A stretch of 43,753 bases of DNA. It comes from JACKOB01 sp024234575. GTDB lineage: Bacteria > Pseudomonadota > Gammaproteobacteria > Pseudomonadales > Oleiphilaceae. The stretch covers positions 1-43,753 of the forward strand of contig JBPJFZ010000022.1 of the NCBI GenBank assembly GCA_051208035.1. The letters run 5' to 3'. The notes under the pieces are model-generated. The model had not been told where the DNA came from and made no database searches. It saw only the letters and a list, made by a program, of their open reading frames with translations. Below are positions 15,609 to 23,291 of the stretch, one piece after another; within the stretch, counting starts at the first letter, position 1; each line of letters opens with the position of its first letter. A program made the translations under genes and the position numbers.

Positions 15609-16352
15609 TTAGGCGTTGGCGTCCATGCGCCAGATCAATTGGTTAAGCATCCGGTTGACTAAAAATTCGATACGCTCAGATATGCTGTGATACTCGCGTG
15701 AGGCTAACATCGCCGTCACACTGTGATTATTGTTATGAATGGCTTCCAGCGCCTTTGCCTTTAAAATCGGCGTTAGCGCGGCGGTTACATCGGCTACTAA
15801 TCTTTGCGTCTCGGGGCGGCAACAGTCGATACTAACAGCAAGCAACAATTGCGAAAAATGCGATGCAAACATCGCCAGCATCCAGTCAGACATTTCGTTA
15901 AACTCATTTTTGCGGTTGGCTTTGCCTGCCATAAAATGCAGGCTTTCGCTAAACTGCATGGCACGAAAATCCGGGTCGCCACTTTCAGCACCGGCTTCGG
16001 CCATTACTGAACGTTTTTGATTAAGCAACCATTCTTCGTAAACCGCATTTAAAACCTCGTGATATGGTAATTGCTCTAAATAGAAGAACAATGGTTCAGG
16101 AACGCGCTCTTTGGGTAATATCTGGCAACGTAAACGCCCGCGGCCATCAAATATATGCACGGGAATATTACGCTCTGCACAGTAAGTAAATACTTCGAGG
16201 CCCGCATCCCATGGCCCTGAAAGCGTAATTCTATTGACGCGAACAACAGGAAAGCGCAATCCGCTTTGCCCTTTTATTTTCACAACAATAGAAGGGGCAT
16301 CAAGACTGATGCTTTCCAGGTTGGTGGTATCGATGTGCAGTGCTTTTTTCAT
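15609..16352 (-). CDS. Cas1-like protein with Cas1 N-terminal domain but no catalytic triad
   Basis: 247 residues. The first ~100 (LHIDTTNLESISLDAPSIVV, FPVVRVNRITLSG, CAERNIPVHIFDGRGRLRCQ) match the Cas1 N-terminal beta domain closely. The remaining helical part lacks the G-x-EG, LG-x-x-H and LACDL blocks that hold the metal-binding Glu, His and Asp, so it cannot be a normal integrase. GAGGGT precedes the ATG. It sits between active cas1 (53 nt upstream) and cas2B (11 nt downstream), so a structural or regulatory subunit of the adaptation complex is likely (inference). Module 2 has no counterpart. Confidence 0.82.
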   Translation of the reverse strand: MKKALHIDTTNLESISLDAPSIVVKIKGQSGLRFPVVRVNRITLSGPWDAGLEVFTYCAERNIPVHIFDGRGRLRCQILPKERVPEPLFFYLEQLPYHEVLNAVYEEWLLNQKRSVMAEAGAESGDPDFRAMQFSESLHFMAGKANRKNEFNEMSDWMLAMFASHFSQLLLAVSIDCCRPETQRLVADVTAALTPILKAKALEAIHNNNHSVTAMLASREYHSISERIEFLVNRMLNQLIWRMDANA

Positions 16353-16405
16353 GCGTTTTTACCCTCAAAGTGTGCATTAACATTCGCTAGTGGCATCTCA
16401 AACAA

Positions 16406-17356
16406 TTAAGGGTTGGCATCAAGATATTTTGCCAACAATGCGGCATATCGCTGTAATGTTTTCCGCCAGGCGCGCAGTTCTACCTGTATAGAGGGGTAGT
16501 ACACTTCCCTTGCGGCTTTGTTCATGCGACAGCCCTGCTCTTCTATACTAAATTGGTCGGCACGCAGAATCTGGATGCTAAACATATTCCACACCCAATG
16601 ATCGACTGAGCTACGCAACAACTCGACCAGGTCGCAGGCAAGTGATTCTCTGTTGTAATATAGGGTATGTAGAACACCAAGCTGCGGGTCGAGGCCAGCG
16701 GCAACGCAAACACGCACGGCTTCGTAATGCACCAGCGTATAGGTTAGCGACAACACCGCATTCACCGGGTCTTTTGGCGGACGTTTGTTTCTGCCGGTAA
16801 ATTGTAGCGACTCGGCAAACACAGCACTGTAACCGGCAAAATATACCCGTGAGGCCGCACCTTCATAGCCAAGCAATGTTGATAAATCGGCAATTGGCTG
16901 CGTCATTAACTGTTGCCGTATCGCATGAATACTGTCGATAGATTTACGCAGCGGCAGCCTGCATTCTGGGCGCTCTGTGGTGAGACGCTGCAAGTGGCGT
17001 TGCTGCAAGCCTGCTTTTTGACGAACCAATCGTTGTGCAATCAACAACCTGCTGTCATCGTCGCTAAGCAGACGATACTGTGCCAAGCGGCGCTGTGCGT
17101 TACCGTGATTCATGGCATAGCACACCATCGATGCATCACTGCTTTTGCCGTTTAAGAACATCAATGCTATCCCAGCCTGAGCTAACTGACGCATGACGGC
17201 GCTATCTAACGTGCAATCACAGGTCACCACCACCGAGCGCAACAAACTTAAAGGGAAGCTTACCGGACGGCGTTGATCCGGCTCGGTCTGAATAAGCAGT
17301 CTTTTCTGGGCTACTTTCAAAACACTGCCTTTTCTATCGATATATACGGTTTCCAT
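16406..17356 (-). CDS. cas1: Cas1 integrase, module 1
   Basis: 316 residues with the full Cas1 core: GYEGAASRVYF (Glu165), FTGRNKRPPKDPVNAVLSL, LGVLH (His230) and LACDLVELLR (Asp242). Cas1 inserts new spacers at the leader end of the array together with Cas2. The RPP-x-DPVN and LACDL style is that of Cas1 proteins found with type III systems, some of which are fused to reverse transcriptases; no such fusion exists here. It begins 5 nt after cas2A and is part of a four-gene operon. Confidence 0.96.
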   Translation of the reverse strand: METVYIDRKGSVLKVAQKRLLIQTEPDQRRPVSFPLSLLRSVVVTCDCTLDSAVMRQLAQAGIALMFLNGKSSDASMVCYAMNHGNAQRRLAQYRLLSDDDSRLLIAQRLVRQKAGLQQRHLQRLTTERPECRLPLRKSIDSIHAIRQQLMTQPIADLSTLLGYEGAASRVYFAGYSAVFAESLQFTGRNKRPPKDPVNAVLSLTYTLVHYEAVRVCVAAGLDPQLGVLHTLYYNRESLACDLVELLRSSVDHWVWNMFSIQILRADQFSIEEQGCRMNKAAREVYYPSIQVELRAWRKTLQRYAALLAKYLDANP

Positions 17357-17361
17357 GCTTG

Positions 17362-17637
17362 CTACCCCACAAAGTAAAATGATTCATCCATTGGCATCAC
17401 GGCGGTACCCAATGTGAAAATGGGTGCTTGTTTGCTTAGTGGCAATATCAAAAAGTGATCCTCAACCGCCATCACCTCATCCATCTGTGATAGCAGCCGG
17501 TCTTTTTCATTACGGCTGAGGTAACACTCAAAAACCGAATACTGCCCACCGCCGGCATAGTCTTTAAGCACCCTTAATGCTTTGTACAATCGCCTTGGGT
17601 CGCGGATATCGTAACTGCATAAAAATAGCGCTCTCAT
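17362..17637 (-). CDS. cas2: Cas2 paralogue A, module 1
   Basis: 91 residues: LFLCSYDIRDPRRLYKALRV, KDYAGGGQYSVFECYLS, and a C-terminal LGTAVMPMDESFYF. It resembles the 26307-26591 protein (shared KDYA-G-Q-SV-ECY-S and C-terminal LG-A) more than the Cas2B of its own operon. GGGAG lies before the ATG. First gene of the adaptation operon; it follows the operator and TATACC promoter at 17675-17724. Confidence 0.95.
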   Translation of the reverse strand: MRALFLCSYDIRDPRRLYKALRVLKDYAGGGQYSVFECYLSRNEKDRLLSQMDEVMAVEDHFLILPLSKQAPIFTLGTAVMPMDESFYFVG

Positions 17638-17674
17638 AAGACTCTCCCTGTGTTTTGGCGACGGATTCGATGAA

Positions 17675-17724
17675 GGTATAGTCCCACAGGCGGGCGCAAA
17701 AATTGTGGTTCACAAACTTGTTAT
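17675..17724 (-). promoter_or_regulatory. Palindromic operator site 3 and promoter of the cas2A-cas1-cas1like-cas2B operon
   Basis: TTCACAAACTTGTTAT at 17709-17724 and, 28 nt further towards cas2, a -10-like TATACC (plus-strand GGTATA at 17675-17680). The whole stretch, including CCACAATTTTT and CTGTGG, is almost repeated before the dual-OB gene at 20669-20717. The start codon is about 38 nt beyond the -10. Confidence 0.75.
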
Positions 17725-17831
17725 CGCCCCGATTAAATCCAGCGATTAAGGCAGATTTCTGATGCAGGCGCTGTTACCATCGCACACAGCACGGTCACCT
17801 CACCGGTGCTGCATATATCAGGAGAATCTGC

Positions 17832-18863
17832 ATGAACAAGCAAATAGGTAGAAATGATTCGTGCCCATGCGGTAGCGGCAAGAAATTCAAAAAGTGCTGC
17901 ATGTTAGCGGCGGCAACTAACGACTCGTTTACCCCAGGCATCGCTGGCCAGCAAACCATGCATCCTGCCAAGGAGGTGTCGGCACTAATCCGGCAAGCCC
18001 TCGACAACCAGCAGTTTGACAATATTGACGATGTAAATGCGTTTCTCGAAAGTTTTTCGCAAAAGCGGAATCAGGCAGCCATGGATGACTTTCATGGTTT
18101 ATCGCCGGCGCAGATGCATAGCGTGCTTTATCAGCCGTTCACATCGCCAGAAGTTGTGCAATTCAAAAATGCGCTTTTACCGTGCGAACAAACACCAGCC
18201 ATGCGTCTGTACAAGTTGATTTTTGATGCCGCCACAGATGACGGGCTAAAGCAGACAGCCAAAGGTAACCTCGGGCAAAAGTTTTGCCGCGAAGCCGCCC
18301 TTAGCTTTTGGGGGGAAGCCCAGTACCAGGACGAAACCCGATTTGGCGGTATAAATAAAGAAGAAGATTTTCTGGACTTGCATGTGCTGCGCTTAGTGGC
18401 CGAGCTGGCCGGTTTATTGCGAAAAAACAAGGGCAAGTTTTTGCTGACACAGAAGGCAAAAAAACTGAACAATACGCAAACATACCACCTTTTATTGCAA
18501 ACCTACTGCGAGAAATTTCTGTGGGCATATCGGGACAGATTTGAAGATCTGGAATTTATCCAGACGTCTGCATTTTTTACCCTCTACCTGCTGGAGCGAT
18601 ATGGCAATGAGTGGCGAGAAACTGAATTTTATGCAAACCATTTTATCAATGCCTTCCCGATGCTTTTGGATGAAGTTGACTGCCGCTGGCGCACCGCCGA
18701 AGAAGAAGTATTCAGCTGTTATGAGTTAAGAGCCATTCGGCATTTTGGACTGTATTTTGGGTTGGTAGAAGTAAAGTGGAGTAAAACAGAGCGGTACCTA
18801 AAAAATATTGAGGCCGTTCGGGCAACCGACCTGCTCAGGCAATGGGTAGGCTTTGCGTGCTGA
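17832..18863 (+). CDS. SEC-C metal-binding motif protein
   Basis: 343 residues. The N-terminus IGRNDSCPCGSGKKFKKCC is a complete SEC-C zinc-binding motif, as at the SecA C-terminus. The remainder is mostly helical (LHVLRLVAELAGLLRKN, TYCEKFLWAYRDRF) with no recognised domain. GGAG precedes the ATG. It is divergent from the cas operon; no -10 element at the operator spacing was seen in this direction, so co-regulation is uncertain. Role unknown. Confidence 0.75.
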   Translation: MNKQIGRNDSCPCGSGKKFKKCCMLAAATNDSFTPGIAGQQTMHPAKEVSALIRQALDNQQFDNIDDVNAFLESFSQKRNQAAMDDFHGLSPAQMHSVLYQPFTSPEVVQFKNALLPCEQTPAMRLYKLIFDAATDDGLKQTAKGNLGQKFCREAALSFWGEAQYQDETRFGGINKEEDFLDLHVLRLVAELAGLLRKNKGKFLLTQKAKKLNNTQTYHLLLQTYCEKFLWAYRDRFEDLEFIQTSAFFTLYLLERYGNEWRETEFYANHFINAFPMLLDEVDCRWRTAEEEVFSCYELRAIRHFGLYFGLVEVKWSKTERYLKNIEAVRATDLLRQWVGFAC

Positions 18864-18963
18864 ATGCTGCGGAGGTCGATCAAGTCTGAACTACTACAAA
18901 TACAGACATGCGTTTGGTCTTAAATCCGCTCCCCTTAAAACCTCAGGGTGCCTTGTAAAACAA

Positions 18964-19569
18964 TCACTTGCCATCATCCCATGCATTCAAAAAATCTGCG
19001 AGGACATCACCGTGGCAGGCTTGAGGTTTACAGAAACACCCCAATCGCTTACCGGTCAGTTTGTACACCTCAGACTTCTCTTTATTAGGAAACTTTTCGT
19101 AATCAAAGTCATATTTATACTTTCTAATGACCTCTTCGCGATCATCACCTTCTTCATACATAGAATGAGGATTTCCCCAATAAGAGCCTCTGCCTATGTA
19201 CTCGTAATCAGCTGTGCTTTTCTCTGATTTATAATCAGTTTCAACCTTGATATTTATAACTCTTGTTATTGCTATCTTCACAACCCTCAGCGGCAATCCA
19301 GCAGCTTGCAGCGTTGTCGTTGCATCACTGAATTCTTCACCGTCATCAAAAACGATTGCATGCGTCACGTCATTGATTTTCCAATCAGTAACTTGATTAC
19401 ACTGGATAGCACCAGCACTGTCATCACGAAGTTTTTCAATAAATAAATTGGGGTCATTTGGGTAGATAAGTGTTACTTCACCCAACCCAGAAACAAGTTT
19501 TTCTACTTTTCTCGCGAACTTTGGATAGCAACGAAAAAGTTTAGGATAAAGAATGAGTACGTTTGCCAT
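18964..19569 (-). CDS. DUF4326-containing protein
   Basis: 201 residues. The C-terminal half has the DUF4326 signature (YIGRGSYWGNPHSMYEEGDD, LTGKRLGCFCKPQACHGDVL). The N-terminal ~100 residues (LVSGLGEVTLIYPNDPNLFI, NDVTHAIVFDDGEEFS) look like a Rossmann-type alpha/beta domain. Its ATG shares one base with the DUF488 stop (TGATG), so translation is coupled. DUF4326 and DUF488 proteins are often neighbours and have been proposed to act on nucleotides or modified nucleic acid. The specific reaction is unknown. Confidence 0.85.
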   Translation of the reverse strand: MANVLILYPKLFRCYPKFARKVEKLVSGLGEVTLIYPNDPNLFIEKLRDDSAGAIQCNQVTDWKINDVTHAIVFDDGEEFSDATTTLQAAGLPLRVVKIAITRVINIKVETDYKSEKSTADYEYIGRGSYWGNPHSMYEEGDDREEVIRKYKYDFDYEKFPNKEKSEVYKLTGKRLGCFCKPQACHGDVLADFLNAWDDGK

Positions 19570-20009
19570 CAGAATAAATGCTTTACCTGTAGATTTAGAT
19601 CTGAATTCTCGTTTAGGTATTCAACAACAAGCCTTCGGTGACAAAAATGAGGCTCGTGTTCGCTGCATAACAAACAACCATTATCAAGTAAAGCAGGCAT
19701 AACAGTCCTTTCAATATTGCGCTTAGCCATCAGATTCAGAAATTTATCCTCGTAAACCTCCCAAGACATCCCCCCCTTTTTGTAAGCATTCAATATATCT
19801 TTCGTTGGCGCCAATTCAGGAGAGTGCACATACTCCGCCTTACAAAGCTCTTTTAGGAAAAATTTCAGGTCATCTTTCTTTGCGAAACCGGCAAGTTGAG
19901 AGACGTTATTTAAGCGAACATCAATGAGTGTTTTCACACCGGAAACTTTTAAAAACTTAAAAAATGTCTCGGCATTTTTTTGAGTAAAACCAATAGTATA
20001 GATATCCAT
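19569..20009 (-). CDS. DUF488 family protein
   Basis: 146 residues starting MDIYTIGFTQKNAETFFKFL, with TLIDVRLNNVS, the ELAPTKDILNAYK segment and the C-terminal CSEHEPHFCHRRLVVEYL. The E-x-x-x-x-CHR-x-x-V pattern is diagnostic for DUF488. The ATG at 20009 is preferred because homologues start with M-x-I-(Y/W)-T-I-G. It is 8 nt downstream of the dual-OB gene and overlaps the DUF4326 gene, giving a compact three-gene operon. Confidence 0.88.
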   Translation of the reverse strand: MDIYTIGFTQKNAETFFKFLKVSGVKTLIDVRLNNVSQLAGFAKKDDLKFFLKELCKAEYVHSPELAPTKDILNAYKKGGMSWEVYEDKFLNLMAKRNIERTVMPALLDNGCLLCSEHEPHFCHRRLVVEYLNENSDLNLQVKHLF

Positions 20010-20017
20010 AAAAAGCC

Positions 20018-20632
20018 CTAATAAATTGTGGCTACAAGTTTGTAGCAATAACCTTGATATACTTCGCCGAGACTGATGCAAAGAATGCCATAAACCTCTC
20101 TTTGATCCCTAACGATTTCATCAAACTTTGGATCAGTTACTGCGAGGTCATAGCTTATGTCGTTATATCTAAAGGCAGCTCTTCTCTTACCTTCATCTGT
20201 CGTATAAAGGCTTAGACTGGTAACCTTAACAAGAAGAAGTGACTGCAAAATATTGCAGACACCCAAAGTGATTCGAGAGCTTTCTATTCGATTCCCTTCG
20301 CCCCAAATATCAACTGGACTGTCAAGATAGTTTGATAGTTCCAACATCCCAATTGAATAGTTTTGCCGCCATAAGTCGCCATCTATCAAATAGTTTTCTG
20401 GCTGATGAGGAAGCGGAACATGTTGAGACAAACCCATGCGGATTTTTTGAAGCGTCTTTACGCCATATGTGCCGTAAGGATTTTGATATTTAGTTTGATC
20501 ATTGCTCAACGCCGCTCCGCTCTCAGTAGAAACCGGCCTAACCCACCTACCAGACCTGGTGCACTTTCCAGCAACGCAATGCTGTCCATGTTTAACAGAG
20601 TTTGCAAGTACAACAAGTTCAACTTTACCCAT
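20018..20632 (-). CDS. Dual OB-fold-like protein
   Basis: 204 residues starting MGKVELVVLANSVKHGQHCV, then AGKCTRSGRWVRPVS, characteristic of the small family annotated as dual-OB-domain proteins that accompany DUF488. OB folds generally bind single-stranded nucleic acid. The start at 20632 has AAGGA upstream and lies about 37 nt after the -10 element at 20669-20674; an upstream start at 20680 would precede the promoter and is rejected. First gene of the operon under operator site 4. Confidence 0.75.
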   Translation of the reverse strand: MGKVELVVLANSVKHGQHCVAGKCTRSGRWVRPVSTESGAALSNDQTKYQNPYGTYGVKTLQKIRMGLSQHVPLPHQPENYLIDGDLWRQNYSIGMLELSNYLDSPVDIWGEGNRIESSRITLGVCNILQSLLLVKVTSLSLYTTDEGKRRAAFRYNDISYDLAVTDPKFDEIVRDQREVYGILCISLGEVYQGYCYKLVATIY

Positions 20633-20668
20633 ACTTTTATCCTTCATTAGACGACGTATTCGATGAAG

Positions 20669-20717
20669 GTATAGTTCCACAGACAGGCAAAAAAATTGTG
20701 GTTCACAAACTTGTCAA
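20669..20717 (-). promoter_or_regulatory. Palindromic operator site 4 and promoter of the dual-OB operon
   Basis: TTCACAAACTTGTCAA at 20702-20717, then 28 nt to TATACC (plus-strand GGTATA at 20669-20674). Very similar over about 50 nt to the cas operon promoter at 17675-17724, including CCACAATTTTT, CTGTGG and CTTCATCGAAT after the -10. This suggests duplication of a regulatory cartridge. Confidence 0.75.
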
Positions 20718-21040
20718 CTCACTGGAAAAAGCATGCGATTAAGACGGACTGATGAGGCCCGGCCTGCGCAGACTATGAGTTTGTAAAAAAACGAAATGTT
20801 AGTTTGGCGTTATTCTGAATACTGTTACTAGACTGGTTATCTGTGCTCGTGCGGGAAATTTGAACAATTAAAAGTTCACCGGCCTACACTTTGCCGACAA
20901 CCTGCATGTTGAATGCGTTGGAGAAACCTCTACGGTTAGGATTTTTTTGAGGGACGTCTGGCATCACTGGCTCTTGCTATTAATAAACCGCAGTAGTCTG
21001 ATGAGATGGCAACTAAATGCCAGATGTGACTAGCGGGCGG
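20718..21040. other. Intergenic region at the end of the cassette block
   Basis: No gene seen. At about 20960-21028 there are inverted segments (CTGGCAT and ATGCCAG) after the stop of the 21041 gene. These may be a diverged attC closing the cassette array, but the canonical ends are not clear. Nothing else recognised. Confidence 0.4.
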
Positions 21041-21535
21041 TTACGTTTTATTCGCATGCCAGATCACCGCGTAATAAATTGCTGCCCCGACTAAACCGCT
21101 ATACAAGCAAAGTTTATGTAAGGCCTCAATGGAGATAAAACCATGAAAAACATTAATCAGCGTAAACGGATAAAACGGCTCAACATCGGTGTGCATAATA
21201 CTATCCAACAGCACATGGCTAAAGCTGCCAATCGCAGCACTTAGAAATGCCACCCACCATAAAATGGGAACGGCATGCCCTTTAGCCATGCCTAGTATTT
21301 TGAGACCTATCTCGGAGAGATATTTTCCCGAAAGAGCAGAAATAACCGCAATCAGTGTGGCGCCCAGATAAGTATGAGTGAAGCCATGTAAATGCCCTTG
21401 GCCCGTGAGCATGACCAATAGCGGTTGAATATCCATGACTATCTGAGTCCAGCCAAAAACCATTAGACTAAAACTACCCTGCAAGATAGCCTTGATAAGA
21501 ATTCCTGGGCCCATGTGAATTGGGGTAAATGGCAT
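21041..21535 (-). CDS. Membrane-bound metal-dependent-hydrolase-like protein
   Basis: 164 residues with four to five hydrophobic helices and conserved-looking histidines (MPFTPIHMGPG, GQGHLHGFTHTYLGA, FSHVLLDSIMHTD). The H/D pattern within membrane helices recalls the YdjM/DUF457 group of inner-membrane putative hydrolases; this is a resemblance only. It is oriented like the cassettes and is followed upstream by an attC site at 21551-21655. It is probably a cassette gene. Confidence 0.6.
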   Translation of the reverse strand: MPFTPIHMGPGILIKAILQGSFSLMVFGWTQIVMDIQPLLVMLTGQGHLHGFTHTYLGATLIAVISALSGKYLSEIGLKILGMAKGHAVPILWWVAFLSAAIGSFSHVLLDSIMHTDVEPFYPFTLINVFHGFISIEALHKLCLYSGLVGAAIYYAVIWHANKT

Positions 21536-21550
21536 AACTCTCCTATAAGC

Positions 21551-21655
21551 TTAACGCCCGCCTTAACGAGAAAAATTTCACTGGCGGATTTTTTTTGCTG
21601 CGCAGAGCGAAAAAGGTGGTAGTTAAATTTGTCCGTTGAAGGCGCTTGTTAACTG
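21551..21655 (-). repeat. Integron attC site (c)
   Basis: On the minus strand it begins TTAACAAGCGCCTTCAACGG and ends CGTTAAGGCGGGCGTTAA, with long imperfectly complementary arms (ACAAATTTAACT against AGTGAAATTT) and a GCGCAGC-type centre. This closely follows the Vibrio-repeat style of attC. Nearly the same sequence is at 23183-23286, as expected of cassettes from one chromosomal integron. Confidence 0.85.
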
Positions 21656-21924
21656 CCCTTTGCACGATATTCCAGAATGAAATTTCTTAAGGCTCTTTCA
21701 CTACGCATTACAAATAAAACAAATACTATATCGCCTTCAACTCTATAAAACACTCTGCAAGGGCCAACTATAACTTCGCGATAGCGCGAATCTTCTAGTT
21801 CACCAGGAACTTTTTTGCTGAGCGCCCGCGAACACAGGAAAGATGCCAAGTGCTTTGGATCCGTAAGCCACTTGTTATATGCTTTGCCTCGTTTTAATAT
21901 ACAATGTATTACAACGTAATACAT
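21649..21924 (-). pseudogene. ParE/RelE-type toxin, N-terminally truncated
   Basis: The C-terminal part (ALSKKVPGELEDSRYREVIV, GPCRVFYRVEGDIVFVLFVM) is a clear ParE/RelE-superfamily toxin end. The usual first ~30-40 residues are missing: the frame opens inside the operator of the neighbouring dinJ gene (21904-21924) with an implausible sequence (YYVVIHCIL). The stop lies within attC (c). Probably a cassette gene beheaded when the DinJ/YafQ pair was acquired. Confidence 0.65.
21904..21924. promoter_or_regulatory. Operator of the DinJ/YafQ-like pair
   Basis: Inverted repeat ATGTATTAC-AAC-GTAATACAT, perfect 9-bp arms, ending 11 nt before the antitoxin start. Typical place and form of a RelB/DinJ autoregulatory site. 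Confidence 0.65.
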
Positions 21925-21935
21925 TTGAGTACATT

Positions 21936-22214
21936 ATGAAAACAGAAATGCTTAGCACGCGTATAGACCACGACACCAAAGCTGCTTTTACCTTAGTTTG
22001 TGATGAGGTTGGACTAAGTCCTTCTCAGGCTATAAAACTTTTTGCTAAAGCCGTAATTAATTATGGTGGAATACCTTTTGAAGTTAAAGCAAAGCAGCCA
22101 AATAAACAGACGATTGAAGCTATTGAAGAACTTGAAAATGGAAAAGGCCATAAAGCGGCCAGCGTAAAACAACTTTTTGATGAACTGGGTGAAGGTAAGC
22201 TTGATAATGTATGA
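21936..22214 (+). CDS. RelB/DinJ-family antitoxin
   Basis: 92 residues starting MKTEMLSTRIDHDTKAAFTL, with LSPSQAIKLFAKAVINYGGI; a ribbon-helix-helix DinJ pattern. The C-terminal part (KAASVKQLFDELGEGKL) should bind the toxin. The ATG at 21936 lies just after the 21-bp palindromic operator. It overlaps the toxin gene by 8 nt. Opposite in orientation to the attC sites. Confidence 0.88.
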   Translation: MKTEMLSTRIDHDTKAAFTLVCDEVGLSPSQAIKLFAKAVINYGGIPFEVKAKQPNKQTIEAIEELENGKGHKAASVKQLFDELGEGKLDNV

Positions 22215-22476
22215 GCTTGAATACTCCACCCAATTTAAAAAAGATTTTAAGAAAATAACCAAAAGATCAATTTCCGACATTATTGAAGTAGGCAATGTCA
22301 TTTCAATTTTGCAGCGCGGTGAAACACTAGACGCTATACACGTTGATCACCCTCTTACTGGTGACTGGCGCGGTTATAGGGATTGCCATGTTAAACCAGA
22401 TCTTGTTTTGATCTATAAAATTAATGATGTAACCCTAAAACTGGCTAGGATAGGTTCACATAGCGAGCTTTTTTAG
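22207..22476 (+). CDS. YafQ-family toxin
   Basis: 89 residues: YELEYSTQFKKDFKKITKRS, PLTGDWRGYRDCHVKPDLVL, IYKI, LARIGSHSELF. All YafQ landmarks are present, including H-x-x-P-D-x-x-L-I-Y and the terminal GSHSELF. YafQ cuts mRNA on the ribosome. The start overlaps the end of the antitoxin gene (GTATGA region). An attC site follows at 22488. Confidence 0.9.
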   Translation: MYELEYSTQFKKDFKKITKRSISDIIEVGNVISILQRGETLDAIHVDHPLTGDWRGYRDCHVKPDLVLIYKINDVTLKLARIGSHSELF

Positions 22477-22487
22477 CGCGACCTGCA

Positions 22488-22539
22488 TATAACGCTCAGC
22501 TCACCGCGTAAAATTTGTCCGGTGGGGCTGCTTGTTATG
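22488..22539 (-). repeat. Integron attC site (d), short form
   Basis: Minus strand CATAACAAGCAGCCCCACCG ... GGTGAGCTGAGCGTTAT. The arms CACCGGACAAATTTTACGCG and CGCGGTGAG pair imperfectly. It separates the yafQ and vapBC cassettes. Confidence 0.7.
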
Positions 22540-22597
22540 TTCATTTTATTGGGCGATAATGTGTATTAAACAAACAAATCATACACACAGGTGTGCC

Positions 22598-22789
22598 ATG
22601 CGAACCAATATTGTAATAGACGACCAACTAATGGCCGATGCGTTGAAAGCTACGGGACTAGAAACAAAAAAACAAGCCGTTGAAGAAGGCCTGAAGGCGT
22701 TGATTAGACTAAAAAAGCAATCAGATATCAGGAGCTTGAGAGGCAAGCTGAAGTGGGAAGGCGACCTTGATGACATGAGAGCTAAATGA
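22598..22789 (+). CDS. vapB: VapB-type antitoxin
   Basis: 63 residues: MRTNIVIDDQLMADALKATG, LETKKQAVEEGLKALIRLKK, then RSLRGKLKWEGDLDDMR. This is the VapB/DUF2191 antitoxin layout, with an N-terminal ribbon-helix-helix and a C-terminal toxin-binding tail ending in W-x-G-x-L. An AGGTG box lies 6 nt before the ATG at 22598. It overlaps vapC by 4 nt. Confidence 0.9.
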   Translation: MRTNIVIDDQLMADALKATGLETKKQAVEEGLKALIRLKKQSDIRSLRGKLKWEGDLDDMRAK

Positions 22790-23178
22790 TTGTTGTTGAT
22801 TCAAGTGTTTGGATTGATTATTTCAACGGCAACAACACATACGAAACGGATACCCTGGATAATTTGCTTGGCTCACAAGAAGTTGCAACTGGTGACCTTA
22901 TAGTTTTAGAAGTTTTACGCGGTTTCAGTTCAGACAAGGACTTCCAGCTTGCAAAGAGCCACCTTACCTCCTTGGTACAGTGCAATATGCTCAATCCAGA
23001 GTTAGCGCTCAAGGCCACCGAGCATTATCGAAAATTGAGGAAGAAAGGTATTACGGTAAGAAAAACAGCTGACATAATTATTGCAACCTTCTGCCTTGAG
23101 AGCGGACATCCACTTTTATTTTCAGATAGAGACTTCAAGCCTTTCGTTGATTATCTAGGCTTACGATCTGTCGTCTAG
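22786..23178 (+). CDS. vapC: VapC PIN-domain toxin
   Basis: 130 residues: MIVVDSSVWIDYF (first PIN acidic residue), DLIVLEVLRGF (Glu), IRKTADIIIATFCLE-like segment VRKTADIIIATFCLESGHPL, and LLFSDRDFKPF (Asp). The complete set of PIN acidic residues indicates a Mg-dependent ribonuclease. Coupled with vapB by ATGA overlap. An attC site follows 5 nt after the stop. Confidence 0.92.
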   Translation: MIVVDSSVWIDYFNGNNTYETDTLDNLLGSQEVATGDLIVLEVLRGFSSDKDFQLAKSHLTSLVQCNMLNPELALKATEHYRKLRKKGITVRKTADIIIATFCLESGHPLLFSDRDFKPFVDYLGLRSVV

Positions 23179-23182
23179 AAAA

Positions 23183-23286
23183 CATAACGCCCGCCTCAAC
23201 GAGCAAAATTTAGCTGGCGGCTTTTTTGCTGCGCAGCGCGAAAAGGTGACAGCTAAATTTTGTCCGTTGCAGGCGCTTGTTAGCTG
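23183..23286 (-). repeat. Integron attC site (e)
   Basis: Minus strand GCTAACAAGCGCCTGCAACG ... CGTTGAGGCGGGCGTTATG, with complementary arms (GGACAAAATTTAGCT against AGCTAAATTTTGCTC) and a GCGCTGCGCAGC centre. A near copy of site (c). It lies directly after the brnA stop, the normal 3' position of attC for a cassette read leftwards. Confidence 0.88.
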
Positions 23287-23291
23287 AGCCG

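Noticed and set aside
18918..18962. GTCTTAAATCC... resembling a CRISPR repeat after the SEC-C gene
   Set aside because: Similarity does not extend beyond about 10 nt and there is no second copy or leader.
20034..20048. Palindrome GCTACAAGTTTGTAGC resembling the operator
   Set aside because: It lies within the last codons of the dual-OB gene and differs in both outer arms; counted as coincidence, though an internal promoter is not excluded.
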